A DNA stretch of 64,000 bases from an uncultured Eubacteriales bacterium (GCA_934597725.1 CAKTSK010000006.1:1-64000), one strand, 5' to 3'. Counted from the stretch's first letter, positions 27,456 through 36,899 are shown. The notes: generated from the letters alone by a model not told the origin. Translations and numbers: made by a program.

Positions 27456-28508
27456 ATGACAGTCTACCAGGAGCTGCAGCTCAACCAGGCCGGATCGAAG
27501 ATGATGGTCCAGCAGGCGGCCGGCGGCCGGGCAAAGGCAAGGCATTTCCTGCTGTATCTGCTCAAGATCCTGCTGACGATGGCCTTTTGCGTGGTCTTTG
27601 TCAGCCTGTACAGCGCTGTGTTCGGCAGCGAGAACAGCATTGTAGGGGTGGTGGTCCTGCTGTGCCTGATGGTCTTCCGGCAGGCGGACCTGGGCATGAA
27701 GGCCTCTCAGGGGCTGCTGGCCCTGGCCCTGGTCTTTCTGGTGCTGGCGGTGGGGCCGAAGGCGGCCCACCTGACCGGCGTGCTCGGAGAACTGCTGATC
27801 CATCTGGTCTGCCTGCTGGCCATTCTGGTGCTGGGCTGTCATAACGTGGGTATGGGAAACCACCTGACTCTGGTGCTGGGCTACCTGCTCCTGTATGGCT
27901 ACGACGTGGACCCGGCGGCCTATCCCGGCCGTCTGGCGGCGCTGGGCGTAGGCTGTCTGCTCACCATGGGGGTCTATGCCCACAACCACTGGCACGACCC
28001 CTATTTGCAGACCATCGGCCAGGTGCTGCGGTCCTGGGACCTCACCGATCACCGCAGCCAGTGGCAGCTCAAAGCGGCGGCAGGTGTGTCCACGGCTCTA
28101 GTGCTGGCCCACGGGCTGGGCGTTCCCCGCCCCATGTGGGTGGGCATCGCGGTCATGTCAGTCCTGCTTCCCAGCCGGCAAGCCATTGCCGGGCGGGTCA
28201 GAGGACGCATTTGGGGCAATCTGGTGGGAGGGCTGGTGTTCTTCCTGCTGTACCATCTTCTGCCCGCCGCCCTGCATCCTTACATTGGCATACTGGGGGG
28301 CATTGGGGTAGGCTTTTCTGCCACCTATGGCTGGCAGGCGGTGTTCAACTCCTTTGGCGCCATGGCCATCATGGTGGGGACCCTGGGCCTGCCGGGGGTC
28401 ATCCTCTTCCGGGTGTGCAACAATGCCGCAGGGGCCCTCTATGGCTGGGGGGTCGACCGGCTGGCCGGCCCCGCCTGGCGGGCGCTGTGCCGCCTGAGGA
28501 CGAGATAA
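27456..28508 (+). CDS. FUSC-like integral membrane protein
   Basis: About 350 residues arranged as two sets of hydrophobic segments around a soluble linker, the bicyclic layout of FUSC/aromatic-acid-exporter proteins. The second half includes VGIAVMSVLLPSRQAIAGRVRGRIWG, typical of that superfamily. ATG 27456 lies 9 bp after AAGGAG; a GTG at 27417 overlapping the MscS stop is an alternative. Substrate unknown. It is probably co-transcribed with the MscS gene, suggesting a shared role in envelope stress or efflux (inference). Confidence 0.7.
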   Translation: MTVYQELQLNQAGSKMMVQQAAGGRAKARHFLLYLLKILLTMAFCVVFVSLYSAVFGSENSIVGVVVLLCLMVFRQADLGMKASQGLLALALVFLVLAVGPKAAHLTGVLGELLIHLVCLLAILVLGCHNVGMGNHLTLVLGYLLLYGYDVDPAAYPGRLAALGVGCLLTMGVYAHNHWHDPYLQTIGQVLRSWDLTDHRSQWQLKAAAGVSTALVLAHGLGVPRPMWVGIAVMSVLLPSRQAIAGRVRGRIWGNLVGGLVFFLLYHLLPAALHPYIGILGGIGVGFSATYGWQAVFNSFGAMAIMVGTLGLPGVILFRVCNNAAGALYGWGVDRLAGPAWRALCRLRTR

Positions 28509-28521
28509 GCCGGCCTTTTCG

Positions 28522-28551
28522 GGGTCTCCCTGCCAGGGGAGACCCTATTTT
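28522..28551 (+). terminator. Intrinsic terminator after the FUSC-like gene
   Basis: GGGTCTCCC (28522-28530) pairs with GGGAGACCC (28537-28545), with TATTTT after it. The stop of the convergent DUF4830 gene starts inside the stem. Confidence 0.8.
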
Positions 28552-29039
28552 GTTTGGGTCGGATAGGTCAGCCCCTGCTGGAAGCCGTCGCCCTGGCTGC
28601 AATAAACCTCCCCGCCGATGACCTCTTTCTGATAGATCAGCAGGCAGGCCCAGATGTTCTCCCGCAGGCCGGGGTAGTTGGTGACCTGATAGGTGAAGCG
28701 CTGGATGGTTTTGCCGGCATACCGGGTCAGATCGAAGCCCTGCTCCTTCTGCAGAGCCAGGTAGTCGCTGTAGGAGTCGTCAAAGGGATCTGGCAGGCGG
28801 ATCTCCTCCACGGAAACGGCCTCCGGGGAGACGAGCCAGCCATAGGATTCCAGATAGGCCACGCGCTCCTGGTTGGAGCGGATGCCCCGGGGATCGACTT
28901 GCAGGCTGGCCACGGCCTGGGCCTTCTGGATGTCCTGTACCAGCCCCAGGCCGCCCCCCAGCACGCCGCAGGCCAGGACGAACAGCGCCAGGCCCGCCGC
29001 CAGACGAAGGGGACGAGGTTTTTTGGCAACGATGATCAT
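28545..29039 (-). CDS. DUF4830-type membrane-anchored protein
   Basis: A 164-residue protein with a basic start and one N-terminal membrane segment (about residues 12-33), then an extracytoplasmic domain. I recognise the DUF4830 pattern: RSNQERVAYLESYGW, the acidic VEEIRLPDPFDD stretch, LQKEQGFDLTRYAGK, and the VIGGEVYCSQGDGFQQGL ending. No function is known for this clostridial family. It is divergent from the pseudouridine synthase and convergent with the FUSC-like gene. Confidence 0.75.
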   Translation of the reverse strand: MIIVAKKPRPLRLAAGLALFVLACGVLGGGLGLVQDIQKAQAVASLQVDPRGIRSNQERVAYLESYGWLVSPEAVSVEEIRLPDPFDDSYSDYLALQKEQGFDLTRYAGKTIQRFTYQVTNYPGLRENIWACLLIYQKEVIGGEVYCSQGDGFQQGLTYPTQTK

Positions 29040-29185
29040 GGAAGACCGCTCCTCTCAGCGCCGGGGAAACCGAGCGGCCTCCCCCGGCGGAAATCTTCCT
29101 CTCACCTTATGACCGGCGGGAGGAAACTATGCAACAAGGAACGAAACGCACCGGGACCCCATCCCGGCGCGGGAAGGGAGAGACG

Positions 29186-29887
29186 ATGGAACGACTGGAT
29201 AAGCTACTGGCCGCTACAGGCCAGTGGTCCCGAAAGGAGGCCAAGGCCCTGATCAAGGCCGGGCGGGTCAAGGTGGCCGGGGCAGCGCCCCGGGGGCCGG
29301 AGGACAAGGTGGCGCCGGGCACGGCGGTGACCGTGGACGGCCAGCCCATCGCCACGGAAACATATGTGTACCTCATGCTGCACAAGCCGGCCGGCGTGGT
29401 CTCCTCCACCCAGGACCCCCGGGACAAGACCGTGCTGGACCTGCTGCCGCCCCCGCTGCGGCGGCTGTCCCTGTTTCCGGTGGGGCGGCTGGACAAGGAC
29501 ACCGAAGGGCTGCTCCTGCTGACCAACGACGGCCCGCTGGCCCACAGCCTGCTGGCGCCCGGGCGGCATGTGGACAAGGTTTATTATGCCCGGGTGGAGG
29601 GCGTGCTGGACCAGGCCGACCAGGATGCCTTTGTGCAGGGAATGACCCTGGCCGACGGGACGGTCTGCCAGCCCGCCCGGCTGGAGCCCCTCGCGCCGGG
29701 GGACCGGTGTCTGGTGACCCTGCGGGAGGGAAAATACCACCAGGTCAAGCGGATGCTGGCCGCCCGGGGCAAGCCGGTGACCTACCTCAAGCGCCTGTCT
29801 ATGGGGCCGCTCACCCTGGACCCGGCCCTTCCGGCCGGGGCGTGGCGGCCCCTGACACCGGAAGAATGTGCCGCTCTTGGCCGATAA
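29186..29887 (+). CDS. 16S/23S rRNA pseudouridine synthase, RsuA/RluB family
   Basis: Isomerises a specific uridine in rRNA. The 233 residues have an N-terminal S4 RNA-binding domain (MERLDKLLAATGQWSRKEAK), then the catalytic domain with the active-site motif GRLDKDTEGLLLLTND. I use ATG 29186 because it starts exactly at the S4 domain and follows GGGAAGGGAG; the frame stays open upstream to 29129. The target position (RsuA U516 or RluB/RluE sites) cannot be assigned. Confidence 0.9.
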   Translation: MERLDKLLAATGQWSRKEAKALIKAGRVKVAGAAPRGPEDKVAPGTAVTVDGQPIATETYVYLMLHKPAGVVSSTQDPRDKTVLDLLPPPLRRLSLFPVGRLDKDTEGLLLLTNDGPLAHSLLAPGRHVDKVYYARVEGVLDQADQDAFVQGMTLADGTVCQPARLEPLAPGDRCLVTLREGKYHQVKRMLAARGKPVTYLKRLSMGPLTLDPALPAGAWRPLTPEECAALGR

Positions 29888-29932
29888 TGGACAAAGATTC
29901 GGCATTTTCCACAAATGTTCATAAAAACGCTA

Positions 29933-29961
29933 TTGAAATTGCTCGAAAGAACCGTTATAAT
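29933..29961 (+). promoter_or_regulatory. Sigma-A promoter of the PucR-ftsEX unit
   Basis: TTGAAA (29933-29938), a 17-bp spacer and a perfect TATAAT (29956-29961), with an AT-rich stretch upstream. The leader is about 95 nt. Confidence 0.75.
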
Positions 29962-30061
29962 AGAGGCTATTCTATGGAAGAAGCCAGAGGAATTCTAATT
30001 TTACGGCGTAAGAGAGGTTGGAATCCCTCCGTTCGAGCGTGACAATAAGGAGGAAATCGAC

Positions 30062-31153
30062 ATGTCCAGCAGAGTATTTCAAAGCATCGTCCTTCAAATG
30101 AAGGAATGTACCGACCGTGTCATCGGCGTCATCGACGACCAGGGTACGGTGGTCTCCTGCAACCAGCTGACCTGGATCGGGGAAAAATGGGAAGGCGCAG
30201 CGTCTGCGCTGGCGGTGAATGAGACAGCAGTCGTCATCTATGGGGACAAGACCTTCAAGCCGCTGGTCAGCCGTGGGTCCCACTACGACTATGCCGCCTT
30301 TGTCCAGGGCAGCGACGAGCAGGCGAAGCTCATCTGCTCCATGGTCACCGTGGCCCTGAACAGTGCCAAGGCCTACTATGAGGAGAAGCACGACAAGACG
30401 GCCTTTGTCAAGAGCATCATCTCGGACAACATCCTCCTGGGAGACATCTACGTCCGGGCCAAGGAGCTCCACTTTGCCTCCGAGGCCCCCCGGGCCGTCT
30501 TCCTGGTGCGCCAGGTGGGGACGGCGGAGATCGCCGCCGTGGACGTGGTCCAGAGCCTCTTTTCCGACAGCCAGGACGACTTTGTCATTTCCATCAACGA
30601 GACCGACATCGCCGTCATCAAGACCCTCACCGAGGGCGGGGACGGCAAGGAGATCTACCGCATCGCCAAGAGCATCGAGGATGCCCTGGCCCAGAACCTG
30701 AAGCTCAAGACCACCATCGGCATCGGCACGGTGGTCAACCACATCCGGGACCTGGCCCGGGCCTATAAGGAGGCCGGGGTGGCCATTGACGTGGGCAAGG
30801 TCTTTGACACGGAAAAGACCATCATTACCTACGAAAACCTGGGCATCGGACGCCTGATCTATCAGCTGCCCACCGTGATGTGCGGCATGTTCCTGCAGGA
30901 GGTCTTCAAGAAGAACCCCATCGACGCCCTGGACCAGGAGACCCTGTTCACCATCAACAAGTTCTTCGAGAACAACCTGAACGTTTCCGAGACGGCCCGG
31001 AAGCTCTTTGTCCACCGGAACACCCTGGTCTACCGGCTGGAAAAGATCAAGAAGCTCACCGGCCTGGACCTGCGGGAGTTCGACGACGCCATCACCTTCA
31101 AGGTCGCCCTGATGGTGAAGAAGTACCTGGTCTCCCGGGGGATCGAGTCGTGA
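30062..31153 (+). CDS. PucR/CdaR-type helix-turn-helix regulator
   Basis: A 363-residue protein with an N-terminal sensor-like region, a central domain resembling the PucR/CdaR GGDEF-like fold, and a C-terminal PucR helix-turn-helix (NVSETARKLFVHRNTLVYRL, then KKLTGLDLREF). Members regulate purine, sugar-diacid and other catabolic genes, but no target can be named here. The gene is 39 bp before ftsE with no terminator between, so it probably leads the ftsEX operon. AAGGAGG precedes the ATG. Confidence 0.82.
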   Translation: MSSRVFQSIVLQMKECTDRVIGVIDDQGTVVSCNQLTWIGEKWEGAASALAVNETAVVIYGDKTFKPLVSRGSHYDYAAFVQGSDEQAKLICSMVTVALNSAKAYYEEKHDKTAFVKSIISDNILLGDIYVRAKELHFASEAPRAVFLVRQVGTAEIAAVDVVQSLFSDSQDDFVISINETDIAVIKTLTEGGDGKEIYRIAKSIEDALAQNLKLKTTIGIGTVVNHIRDLARAYKEAGVAIDVGKVFDTEKTIITYENLGIGRLIYQLPTVMCGMFLQEVFKKNPIDALDQETLFTINKFFENNLNVSETARKLFVHRNTLVYRLEKIKKLTGLDLREFDDAITFKVALMVKKYLVSRGIES

Positions 31154-31192
31154 GCAGCCACGGGATACCAAGCTAGATAAAGGAGTGTTACT

Positions 31193-31879
31193 TTGATTCG
31201 TCTGAAAGACGTCCATAAGGAGTATCAGAACGGAACAAAAGCCCTGAAAGGGGTCAATCTGCAGATCGATGACGGAGATTTCGTCTTCCTGGTGGGGCCG
31301 TCCGGCTCCGGGAAGTCTACCATCATCAAGCTCATCACCGCAGAGATCGAACCCACCAGGGGCAAGCTGATGGTCAACGGCTACAACCTCAACGACATCA
31401 GCGAGCAGCAGGTTCCGCTGATGCGCCGGACCATCGGCGTGGTCTTCCAAGACTTTCGCCTGATCGACAAAAAGACCGTTTTTGAGAACATCGAGGTTGC
31501 CATGCGGGCCGTGGGGGCCACCACCGCCGAGATCCGCCGCCGGATCCCCTATGTGCTGGATCTGGTGGGCCTGTCCGGCAAGGGCGGGCGGCTGCCCACC
31601 CAGCTCTCCGGCGGCGAGCAGCAGCGGGTGGCCATTGCCCGGGCGCTGGCCAACAACCCCAGCGTGATCATTGCCGACGAGCCCACCGGGAACCTGGACC
31701 CCGCCCGTTCGCTGGAGATCATGGGCCTGCTGGAGAAGATCAACGACATGGGCACCACCATCCTGGTGGTCACCCACGAGCGGGAGTTGGTCAACCGCTT
31801 CGGCAAGCGCGTGGTGGCCATCGAAAGCGGCCGGATCATCAGCGACGCAGCAGGAGGATATTACGGCAATGGGAGATAA
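31193..31879 (+). CDS. ftsE: Cell division ATP-binding protein FtsE
   Basis: ABC ATPase that works with FtsX to activate peptidoglycan hydrolases outside the cell. The 228 residues have Walker A GPSGSGKST, the LSGGEQQR signature, Walker B VIIADEPTGNLD and the switch His. Translation starts at TTG 31193 after AAGGAG. The 3' end overlaps ftsX by 11 bp, indicating translational coupling. Confidence 0.96.
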   Translation: MIRLKDVHKEYQNGTKALKGVNLQIDDGDFVFLVGPSGSGKSTIIKLITAEIEPTRGKLMVNGYNLNDISEQQVPLMRRTIGVVFQDFRLIDKKTVFENIEVAMRAVGATTAEIRRRIPYVLDLVGLSGKGGRLPTQLSGGEQQRVAIARALANNPSVIIADEPTGNLDPARSLEIMGLLEKINDMGTTILVVTHERELVNRFGKRVVAIESGRIISDAAGGYYGNGR

Positions 31880-32756
31880 GCAGATTTTCTATCATATCCG
31901 CGAGGGCTTTCATAGTATCTTTACCCATGGGCTGATGTCCTTTGCGGCGGTGTGTATGACGGTGGCCTGTCTGCTGATCATGGGGTCCTTTTCCCTGATC
32001 GCCGTCAACGCCAACCATATGCTGGGAGACCTGGAAAACGAAAACGAGTTTCTGGCCTATGTGGACGACAGCCTGACCCGGGAACAGGGGCAGGCCCTGC
32101 AAGACCTGATCGAAGCCGTTCCCAACGTGGAGTCGGCGACGTTTATGACCAAGGAAGAGGCCTATGAGGAGTTCATCCAGGACCAGAAGAACCAGGAGCT
32201 CTTCGCCACCATGCCCTCGGACAGCCTGCGGGACCGCTATCGGGTCCATGTGGTGGACATCGAACAGATGGGAGACACCGCCAACCAGGTGAAAGAGATC
32301 TCCGGCATCGGCGACATCCAGGCCTCGCTGGAGATTGCAGATGGCTTTGTCATGGTCCGCAACGTGGCCACGGCCCTGGCCATCATCCTGGTGGTGATGC
32401 TGGTGGTCATCTCCATTTCCATCGTGGCCAACACCATCAAGCTGGCCACCTTCACCCGCCGGGAGGAAATCGCCATCATGAAAATGTGCGGGGCCTCCAA
32501 CTGGTTCGTGCGGGCCCCCTTCCTGGTGGAGGGGCTGATCCTGGGCCTGTCCGGCGGCGTCATTGCCTACCTGTGCCAGTGGGGGGTCTATGGCCTCATC
32601 GTGCGGGCCATGTCCCAGAGCGGCATTCTGAAGATCATCACCCCCATCGCCTTTGCCAGCATCTCTCCCTGGGTGCTGCTGGTGTTCCTGGTGGCCGGCA
32701 TCGCCATTGGCGCCGGCGGCTCGGTGATGGCCATTCGGAAGTTCCTGAAAGTTTAA
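31869..32756 (+). CDS. ftsX: Cell division protein FtsX
   Basis: Permease-like partner of FtsE. The 295 residues have a first membrane segment (about 20-44), a large extracellular loop with the FtsX fold (ENEFLAYVDDSLTREQ through to GDIQASLEIADG), and three further spans containing ATFTRREEIAIMKMCGA. The ATG at 31869 lies inside the end of ftsE. Unlike many clostridial loci, no EnvC/PcsB-like hydrolase gene follows; a 41-codon gene and a CtpA-type protease come next. Confidence 0.95.
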   Translation: MGDKQIFYHIREGFHSIFTHGLMSFAAVCMTVACLLIMGSFSLIAVNANHMLGDLENENEFLAYVDDSLTREQGQALQDLIEAVPNVESATFMTKEEAYEEFIQDQKNQELFATMPSDSLRDRYRVHVVDIEQMGDTANQVKEISGIGDIQASLEIADGFVMVRNVATALAIILVVMLVVISISIVANTIKLATFTRREEIAIMKMCGASNWFVRAPFLVEGLILGLSGGVIAYLCQWGVYGLIVRAMSQSGILKIITPIAFASISPWVLLVFLVAGIAIGAGGSVMAIRKFLKV

Positions 32757-32774
32757 GAGCGGGAGGTGTTTCCC

Positions 32775-32900
32775 ATGGGCAAGCAAAAAACCAAGCGCCG
32801 GGACCCCATGCGCCTGCAAAAGCGGGTGTCCGCCGTTTTGGCGGTGGTCCTGTGCCTTTCTCTGGTCCTCTCTTTGGTGGCGACCGTTCTGCCCTATTGA
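32775..32900 (+). CDS. Small single-span membrane protein between ftsX and ctpA
   Basis: A 41-residue open frame with a strong GGGAGGTG site 6 bp before its ATG, starting 18 bp after ftsX. The N-terminal half is very basic (KQKTKRRDPMRLQKR) and the C-terminal half is one hydrophobic segment ending LVATVLPY, so it is predicted to be a small N-in membrane protein. I do not recognise a family. Its site, spacing and composition argue that it is translated; it may assist FtsEX or be a remnant of a longer hydrolase gene. Confidence 0.6.
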   Translation: MGKQKTKRRDPMRLQKRVSAVLAVVLCLSLVLSLVATVLPY

Positions 32901-32971
32901 GCCAGGACCATCTGACCCAGCGAAGCGGCGGCTCCGGCCGCCGCTTGTCTTTTTCCGCAAGGAGGAACATG

Positions 32972-34159
32972 ATGATGCGTGAAGAGGAAACCAGATCTCT
33001 GTCCCGCCGGACCAAGGTGATCCTGCTGTGTGTGCTGTGCTTTCTGTTGGGCAGTCTGGCCGCCCTGGCTGTCGTCTGGCAGCTGATGGGCCAGGAGGGC
33101 CGCACCCTCCTCCGGGCCAACCAGCTGATCGAGCAGCGTTTTGTGGGGGACTATGACCCCGAAAACACGATGGACGCCGCCCTGGCCGCCATGGTGGACT
33201 CCCTGGGAGACCGGTGGTCCTACTACCTGACCCCGGAGCAGGCCGAGCAAGTGCGGGAGGAGCGCCGCAACACCTATGTGGGCATCGGCATCACCGTGAG
33301 CCGGGACCTGGAGGACGGCCTGAAGATCCGCGAGGTGACCCCGGACAGCCCGGCCCAGGAGGCCGGCCTGACCGCCGGGGAGATCATCCGGTCTGTGAAT
33401 GACATGGCCATCACGGCCCAGACCCAGGAGCAGGCGGTCCAGGCCATCAAAGGCGAGGAGAACGCCGCCGTGACCCTGGTGGTGGAGGGGACCGACGGCG
33501 CCCGCCGGACGGTGGAGGTGGTCTGCCGCCAGATCCAGAAAGCATCCGCGACCTACACCATGCTGGACGGCCAGGTGGGCCTGATACGCATCAAGAATTT
33601 TTATACCGGCACGGCGGACCTGATCCGGGAAGGGGTCCAGGCGCTGCAGGAGCAGGGGGCCAAGTCCCTGGTCTTTGACGTGCGCAGCAATCCCGGCGGC
33701 TATGTGACAGAGATGACCGAGGCGCTGGACCTGCTGCTGCCGGAGGGGACCATCTTCCGCAGCCGTTCCTACAACGGCAAGGAGACCACCTATTCCTCCG
33801 ACGCCGCCTGCGTGGACCTGCCCATGGCGGTGGTGGTCAACGAGGACAGCTACAGCGCAGCGGAGTTCTTTGCCGCCGCGCTGCAGGAGTCCGCCGGGGC
33901 GGTGGTGGCCGGCGCGCAGACCAGCGGCAAGGGATATTCCCAAGTGCTCTTCGGCCTGCCCAACGGCAGCGCCGTGGGGCTGTCCACGGCTCGGTATTAT
34001 ACCGGCAGCGGCGTCTCCCTCATCGGGACCGGCCTGCACCCGGACCCCGCCTGCACCCTGGACCAGCAGGCCCAGGAGCAGTATCTGTCCGGGACTTTGC
34101 CGCCCCAGCAGGACACCCAGCTCCAGCAGGCCATCCAGGCGCTGGAGGAGCGGAGGTGA
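32972..34159 (+). CDS. ctpA: S41-family C-terminal processing peptidase (CtpA-type)
   Basis: Membrane-anchored periplasmic-side serine protease. The 395 residues have one N-terminal span, a PDZ domain (YVGIGITVSRDLEDGLKI to about residue 170) and the S41 catalytic domain with Ser295 in EDSYSAAEFF and Lys320 in TSGKGYSQ, the 25-residue spacing typical of CtpA/CtpB. Three consecutive ATGs (32969, 32972, 32975) follow GGAGGAA; I use the middle one. CtpA proteins in clostridia often follow ftsEX and may process envelope or cell-wall enzymes. Confidence 0.92.
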   Translation: MMREEETRSLSRRTKVILLCVLCFLLGSLAALAVVWQLMGQEGRTLLRANQLIEQRFVGDYDPENTMDAALAAMVDSLGDRWSYYLTPEQAEQVREERRNTYVGIGITVSRDLEDGLKIREVTPDSPAQEAGLTAGEIIRSVNDMAITAQTQEQAVQAIKGEENAAVTLVVEGTDGARRTVEVVCRQIQKASATYTMLDGQVGLIRIKNFYTGTADLIREGVQALQEQGAKSLVFDVRSNPGGYVTEMTEALDLLLPEGTIFRSRSYNGKETTYSSDAACVDLPMAVVVNEDSYSAAEFFAAALQESAGAVVAGAQTSGKGYSQVLFGLPNGSAVGLSTARYYTGSGVSLIGTGLHPDPACTLDQQAQEQYLSGTLPPQQDTQLQQAIQALEERR

Positions 34160-34213
34160 GGGACGGCAGCGGGGGAAGGGGACTGCCGGCGGCCAAAGGG
34201 GAGGTTCTTCCCC

Positions 34214-34242
34214 TTGACAGACCGGGAGAAAGTCCCTATAAT
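34214..34242 (+). promoter_or_regulatory. Perfect-consensus sigma-A promoter of greA-lysS
   Basis: TTGACA (34214-34219), a 17-bp spacer and TATAAT (34237-34242). Both hexamers match consensus exactly. The spacer shares 12 of 17 bases with that of the acpP promoter at 44048. Confidence 0.9.
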
Positions 34243-34342
34243 ACATAGGAATCTATTCTGGTTACTATTTTATAAATGTGTAGGTCGCGGTACCAACGTT
34301 TTTCGTAAGAACCAATTCAAAATCGGAAGGTGTTATCAAACC

Positions 34343-34816
34343 ATGGCAAAGGAATACAGACTCAGCGCCGAGCGCCTGGAGGAACTCAAGCAGGAGCTCA
34401 CATACCTCAAAACCGTGCGGGAAAAGGAAGTGGCGGAGCTGATCAAGGAAGCCCGCTCCTTCGGCGACCTGTCGGAAAACAGCGAGTATGACGAGGCAAA
34501 GAACGAGCAGGGGAAGCTCTATTCCCGGATCGCAGAGCTGGACGAGATCCTCTCCAACTATACCCTCATCGAGGAGCAGGAGACCCAGAAGGACACGGTC
34601 CATGTGGGCAACAATGTCCTGGTGCGGGACCTGGAGTTTGACGAGACCGTGCAGTATCAGATCGTCGGCTCTCAGGAGGCCGACCCCATGAACGGCCGGA
34701 TCTCGGAGGACTCTCCCTTCGGCCGGGCCCTGCTGGGCCGGAAGGCCGGGGAGAAGGTAGTGGTGGAAGCCCCTGCCGGCAGCATTCAGTATCAGATCGT
34801 GGAGATCCAGAGATAA
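34343..34816 (+). CDS. greA: Transcription elongation factor GreA
   Basis: Rescues backtracked RNA polymerase by stimulating transcript cleavage. The 157 residues match the GreA length: an N-terminal coiled coil (SAERLEELKQELTYLK; acidic tip near ARSFGDLSENSEYDEAK) and a C-terminal FKBP-like domain containing NGRISEDSPFGRALLG. The ATG at 34343 is chosen because GreA begins here; the frame is open upstream through the promoter region. lysS follows 20 bp later. Confidence 0.96.
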   Translation: MAKEYRLSAERLEELKQELTYLKTVREKEVAELIKEARSFGDLSENSEYDEAKNEQGKLYSRIAELDEILSNYTLIEEQETQKDTVHVGNNVLVRDLEFDETVQYQIVGSQEADPMNGRISEDSPFGRALLGRKAGEKVVVEAPAGSIQYQIVEIQR

Positions 34817-34836
34817 AGAAAAAGGAGCGGCAGAAG

Positions 34837-36774
34837 ATGGCAGAGAAAAACAAGACGGAGATGCCCCAGGAACAGGAGCAGGACCTCTCTCAGGTCCTCC
34901 AGGTGCGCCGGGATAAGCTGGCCGCCCTCCAGGCCGAGGGGAAAGACCCCTTCCAGCAGACCAAGTTTGACGTGTCCGCCTGCACCCAGCAGATCCGGGA
35001 CAACTTTGACCAGATGGAAGGCCAGACGGTCACCGTGGCCGGGCGGCTCATGTCCAAGCGGGGCATGGGCAAGGTGAGCTTCTGCGACCTGCAGGACAAG
35101 ACCGGCCGCATCCAGCTCTACGCCCGCCGGGACGAGATGGATGAGGAGATCTACAACGCATTCAAAAAGTATGACATCGGCGACCTGGTGGGCGTGGAAG
35201 GCGAGGTCTTCCGCACCCAGCGGGGGGAGATGAGTGTGCGGTGCAAGACCGTGACCCTCCTGTCCAAGTCTCTGCGGCCCCTGCCGGAGAAATTCCACGG
35301 CCTGCAGGACAAGGAGCTGCGCTATCGCCAGCGCTATGTGGACCTCATCGTGAACCCCGACAGCCGGAAGAATTTTGAGATCCGCAGCCGCTTCATCAGC
35401 TACCTGCGCGCCTTCCTGGACGGCCGGGGCTATATGGAGGTGGAGACCCCGGTGCTCAACACCATCTCCGGCGGCGCGACGGCCCGGCCCTTCATCACCC
35501 ACCACAACACCCTCGACATCGACATGTACATGCGCATCGCCACCGAGCTGCACCTGAAGCGGCTGATCGTGGGCGGCCTGGAGCGGGTGTATGAGATCGG
35601 CCGGATCTTCCGCAACGAGGGCATGGACACCAAGCACAACCCCGAGTTCACCACCGTGGAGCTTTATCAGGCCTATGCCGACTTCAACGACATGATGGAC
35701 CTGTTCGAGGACTTCCTCTCCTCGGCCGCCCAGAAGCTGCTGGGGACCTACGACGTCACCTGGCAGGGCGAGCAGATCAGCCTGGCCCCCGGCTGGCCCC
35801 GGCTGACCATGGCCCAGGCGGTCAACCAGTACCTGGGTGTGGACTTTATGACCATTGAGGACGATGCCGCCGCCGTGGCAGCGGCCAAGGCCGCCGGCAT
35901 CGACATGGACGGCGTGGAGCCCACCTGGGGCAACGCCCTCTATGAATGCTTTGACCAGAAGGTGGAGGGAATGCTCATCCAGCCCACCTTCATCACCATG
36001 CACCCGGTGGACGTGTCGCCGCTGGCCAAGCGCTCCGCCCAGGACCCCCGGCTCACCGAGCGGTTCGAGCTGTTCATCTGCCGCAGCGAGATGGGCAACG
36101 CCTTCTCCGAGCTCAACGACCCCATCGACCAGAAGGCCCGCTTCCAGAAGCAGGTGGAGCTGCGCGAGGGCGGCGACGAAGAGGCCGGCATGATGGACGA
36201 GGACTACATCAACGCCCTGGAGTACGGTCTGCCCCCCACGGGCGGCCTGGGCATCGGCATCGACCGGTGCGTGATGCTGCTCACCGGCGCCGACTCCATC
36301 CGGGACGTGATCCTCTTCCCCACCATGAAGCCCCTGGGCGAGGGCGCGAAGAAAGAGGAGAAGGCCGCGCCTGCTCCCGCGCTGGCAGCAGAGAAGATCG
36401 ACTTCTCCAAAGTGGAGATCGAGCCTCTCTTTGCCGACATGGTGGACTTTGAGACCTTTGCCAAGTCGGACTATCGCGCCGTCAAGGTGAAGGCCTGCGA
36501 GGCGGTGAAGAAGAGCAAGAAGCTGCTCAAGTTCGTTCTGGATGACGGAACAGGGGAGGACCGGGTCATCCTCAGCGGCATCCACGACTACTATGAGCCG
36601 GAGAAGCTGGTGGGCAAGACCTGCATTGCCATCACCAACCTGCCCCCCCGCAAGATGATGGGCATCGACTCCTGCGGGATGCTGATTTCTGCCGTTCACC
36701 ACGAGGAAGGGGAGGAGCGCCTCCACCTGCTCATGGTGGACCCCCACATCCCCGCCGGCGCAAAGCTGTATTAA
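34837..36774 (+). CDS. lysS: Class II lysyl-tRNA synthetase with C-terminal tRNA-binding domain
   Basis: Charges tRNA-Lys. The first ~500 residues are a normal bacterial LysRS: an N-terminal OB-fold anticodon domain ([18 protein letters not shown]), motif 2 around [15 protein letters not shown] and motif 3 [12 protein letters not shown]. After a linker, residues 520-645 form a separate tRNA_bind (Trbp111/EMAPII-like) OB domain, recognised by [36 protein letters not shown] and [14 protein letters not shown]. That module is usual at the C-terminus of MetRS, not LysRS, and makes the protein about 140 residues longer than typical. It is co-transcribed with greA and ends at a strong terminator. 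Confidence 0.95.
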   Translation: MAEKNKTEMPQEQEQDLSQVLQVRRDKLAALQAEGKDPFQQTKFDVSACTQQIRDNFDQMEGQTVTVAGRLMSKRGMGKVSFCDLQDKTGRIQLYARRDEMDEEIYNAFKKYDIGDLVGVEGEVFRTQRGEMSVRCKTVTLLSKSLRPLPEKFHGLQDKELRYRQRYVDLIVNPDSRKNFEIRSRFISYLRAFLDGRGYMEVETPVLNTISGGATARPFITHHNTLDIDMYMRIATELHLKRLIVGGLERVYEIGRIFRNEGMDTKHNPEFTTVELYQAYADFNDMMDLFEDFLSSAAQKLLGTYDVTWQGEQISLAPGWPRLTMAQAVNQYLGVDFMTIEDDAAAVAAAKAAGIDMDGVEPTWGNALYECFDQKVEGMLIQPTFITMHPVDVSPLAKRSAQDPRLTERFELFICRSEMGNAFSELNDPIDQKARFQKQVELREGGDEEAGMMDEDYINALEYGLPPTGGLGIGIDRCVMLLTGADSIRDVILFPTMKPLGEGAKKEEKAAPAPALAAEKIDFSKVEIEPLFADMVDFETFAKSDYRAVKVKACEAVKKSKKLLKFVLDDGTGEDRVILSGIHDYYEPEKLVGKTCIAITNLPPRKMMGIDSCGMLISAVHHEEGEERLHLLMVDPHIPAGAKLY

Positions 36775-36785
36775 GAAACGGAACC

Positions 36786-36825
36786 AACAGGGTGCTGCCC
36801 GGAAGGACAGCACCCTGTTTAATTT
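36786..36825 (+). terminator. Intrinsic terminator after lysS
   Basis: AACAGGGTGCTG (36786-36797) pairs with CAGCACCCTGTT (36808-36819), a 12-bp perfect stem with a 10-nt loop. TTAATTT follows. Confidence 0.88.
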
Positions 36826-36899
36826 GTAGCTGTTCTTCCGGTGGGGAGAAGTTCTTTTTATATATAAGGTATAAAATCCTGTCCGGGGGAGAAAAACCG

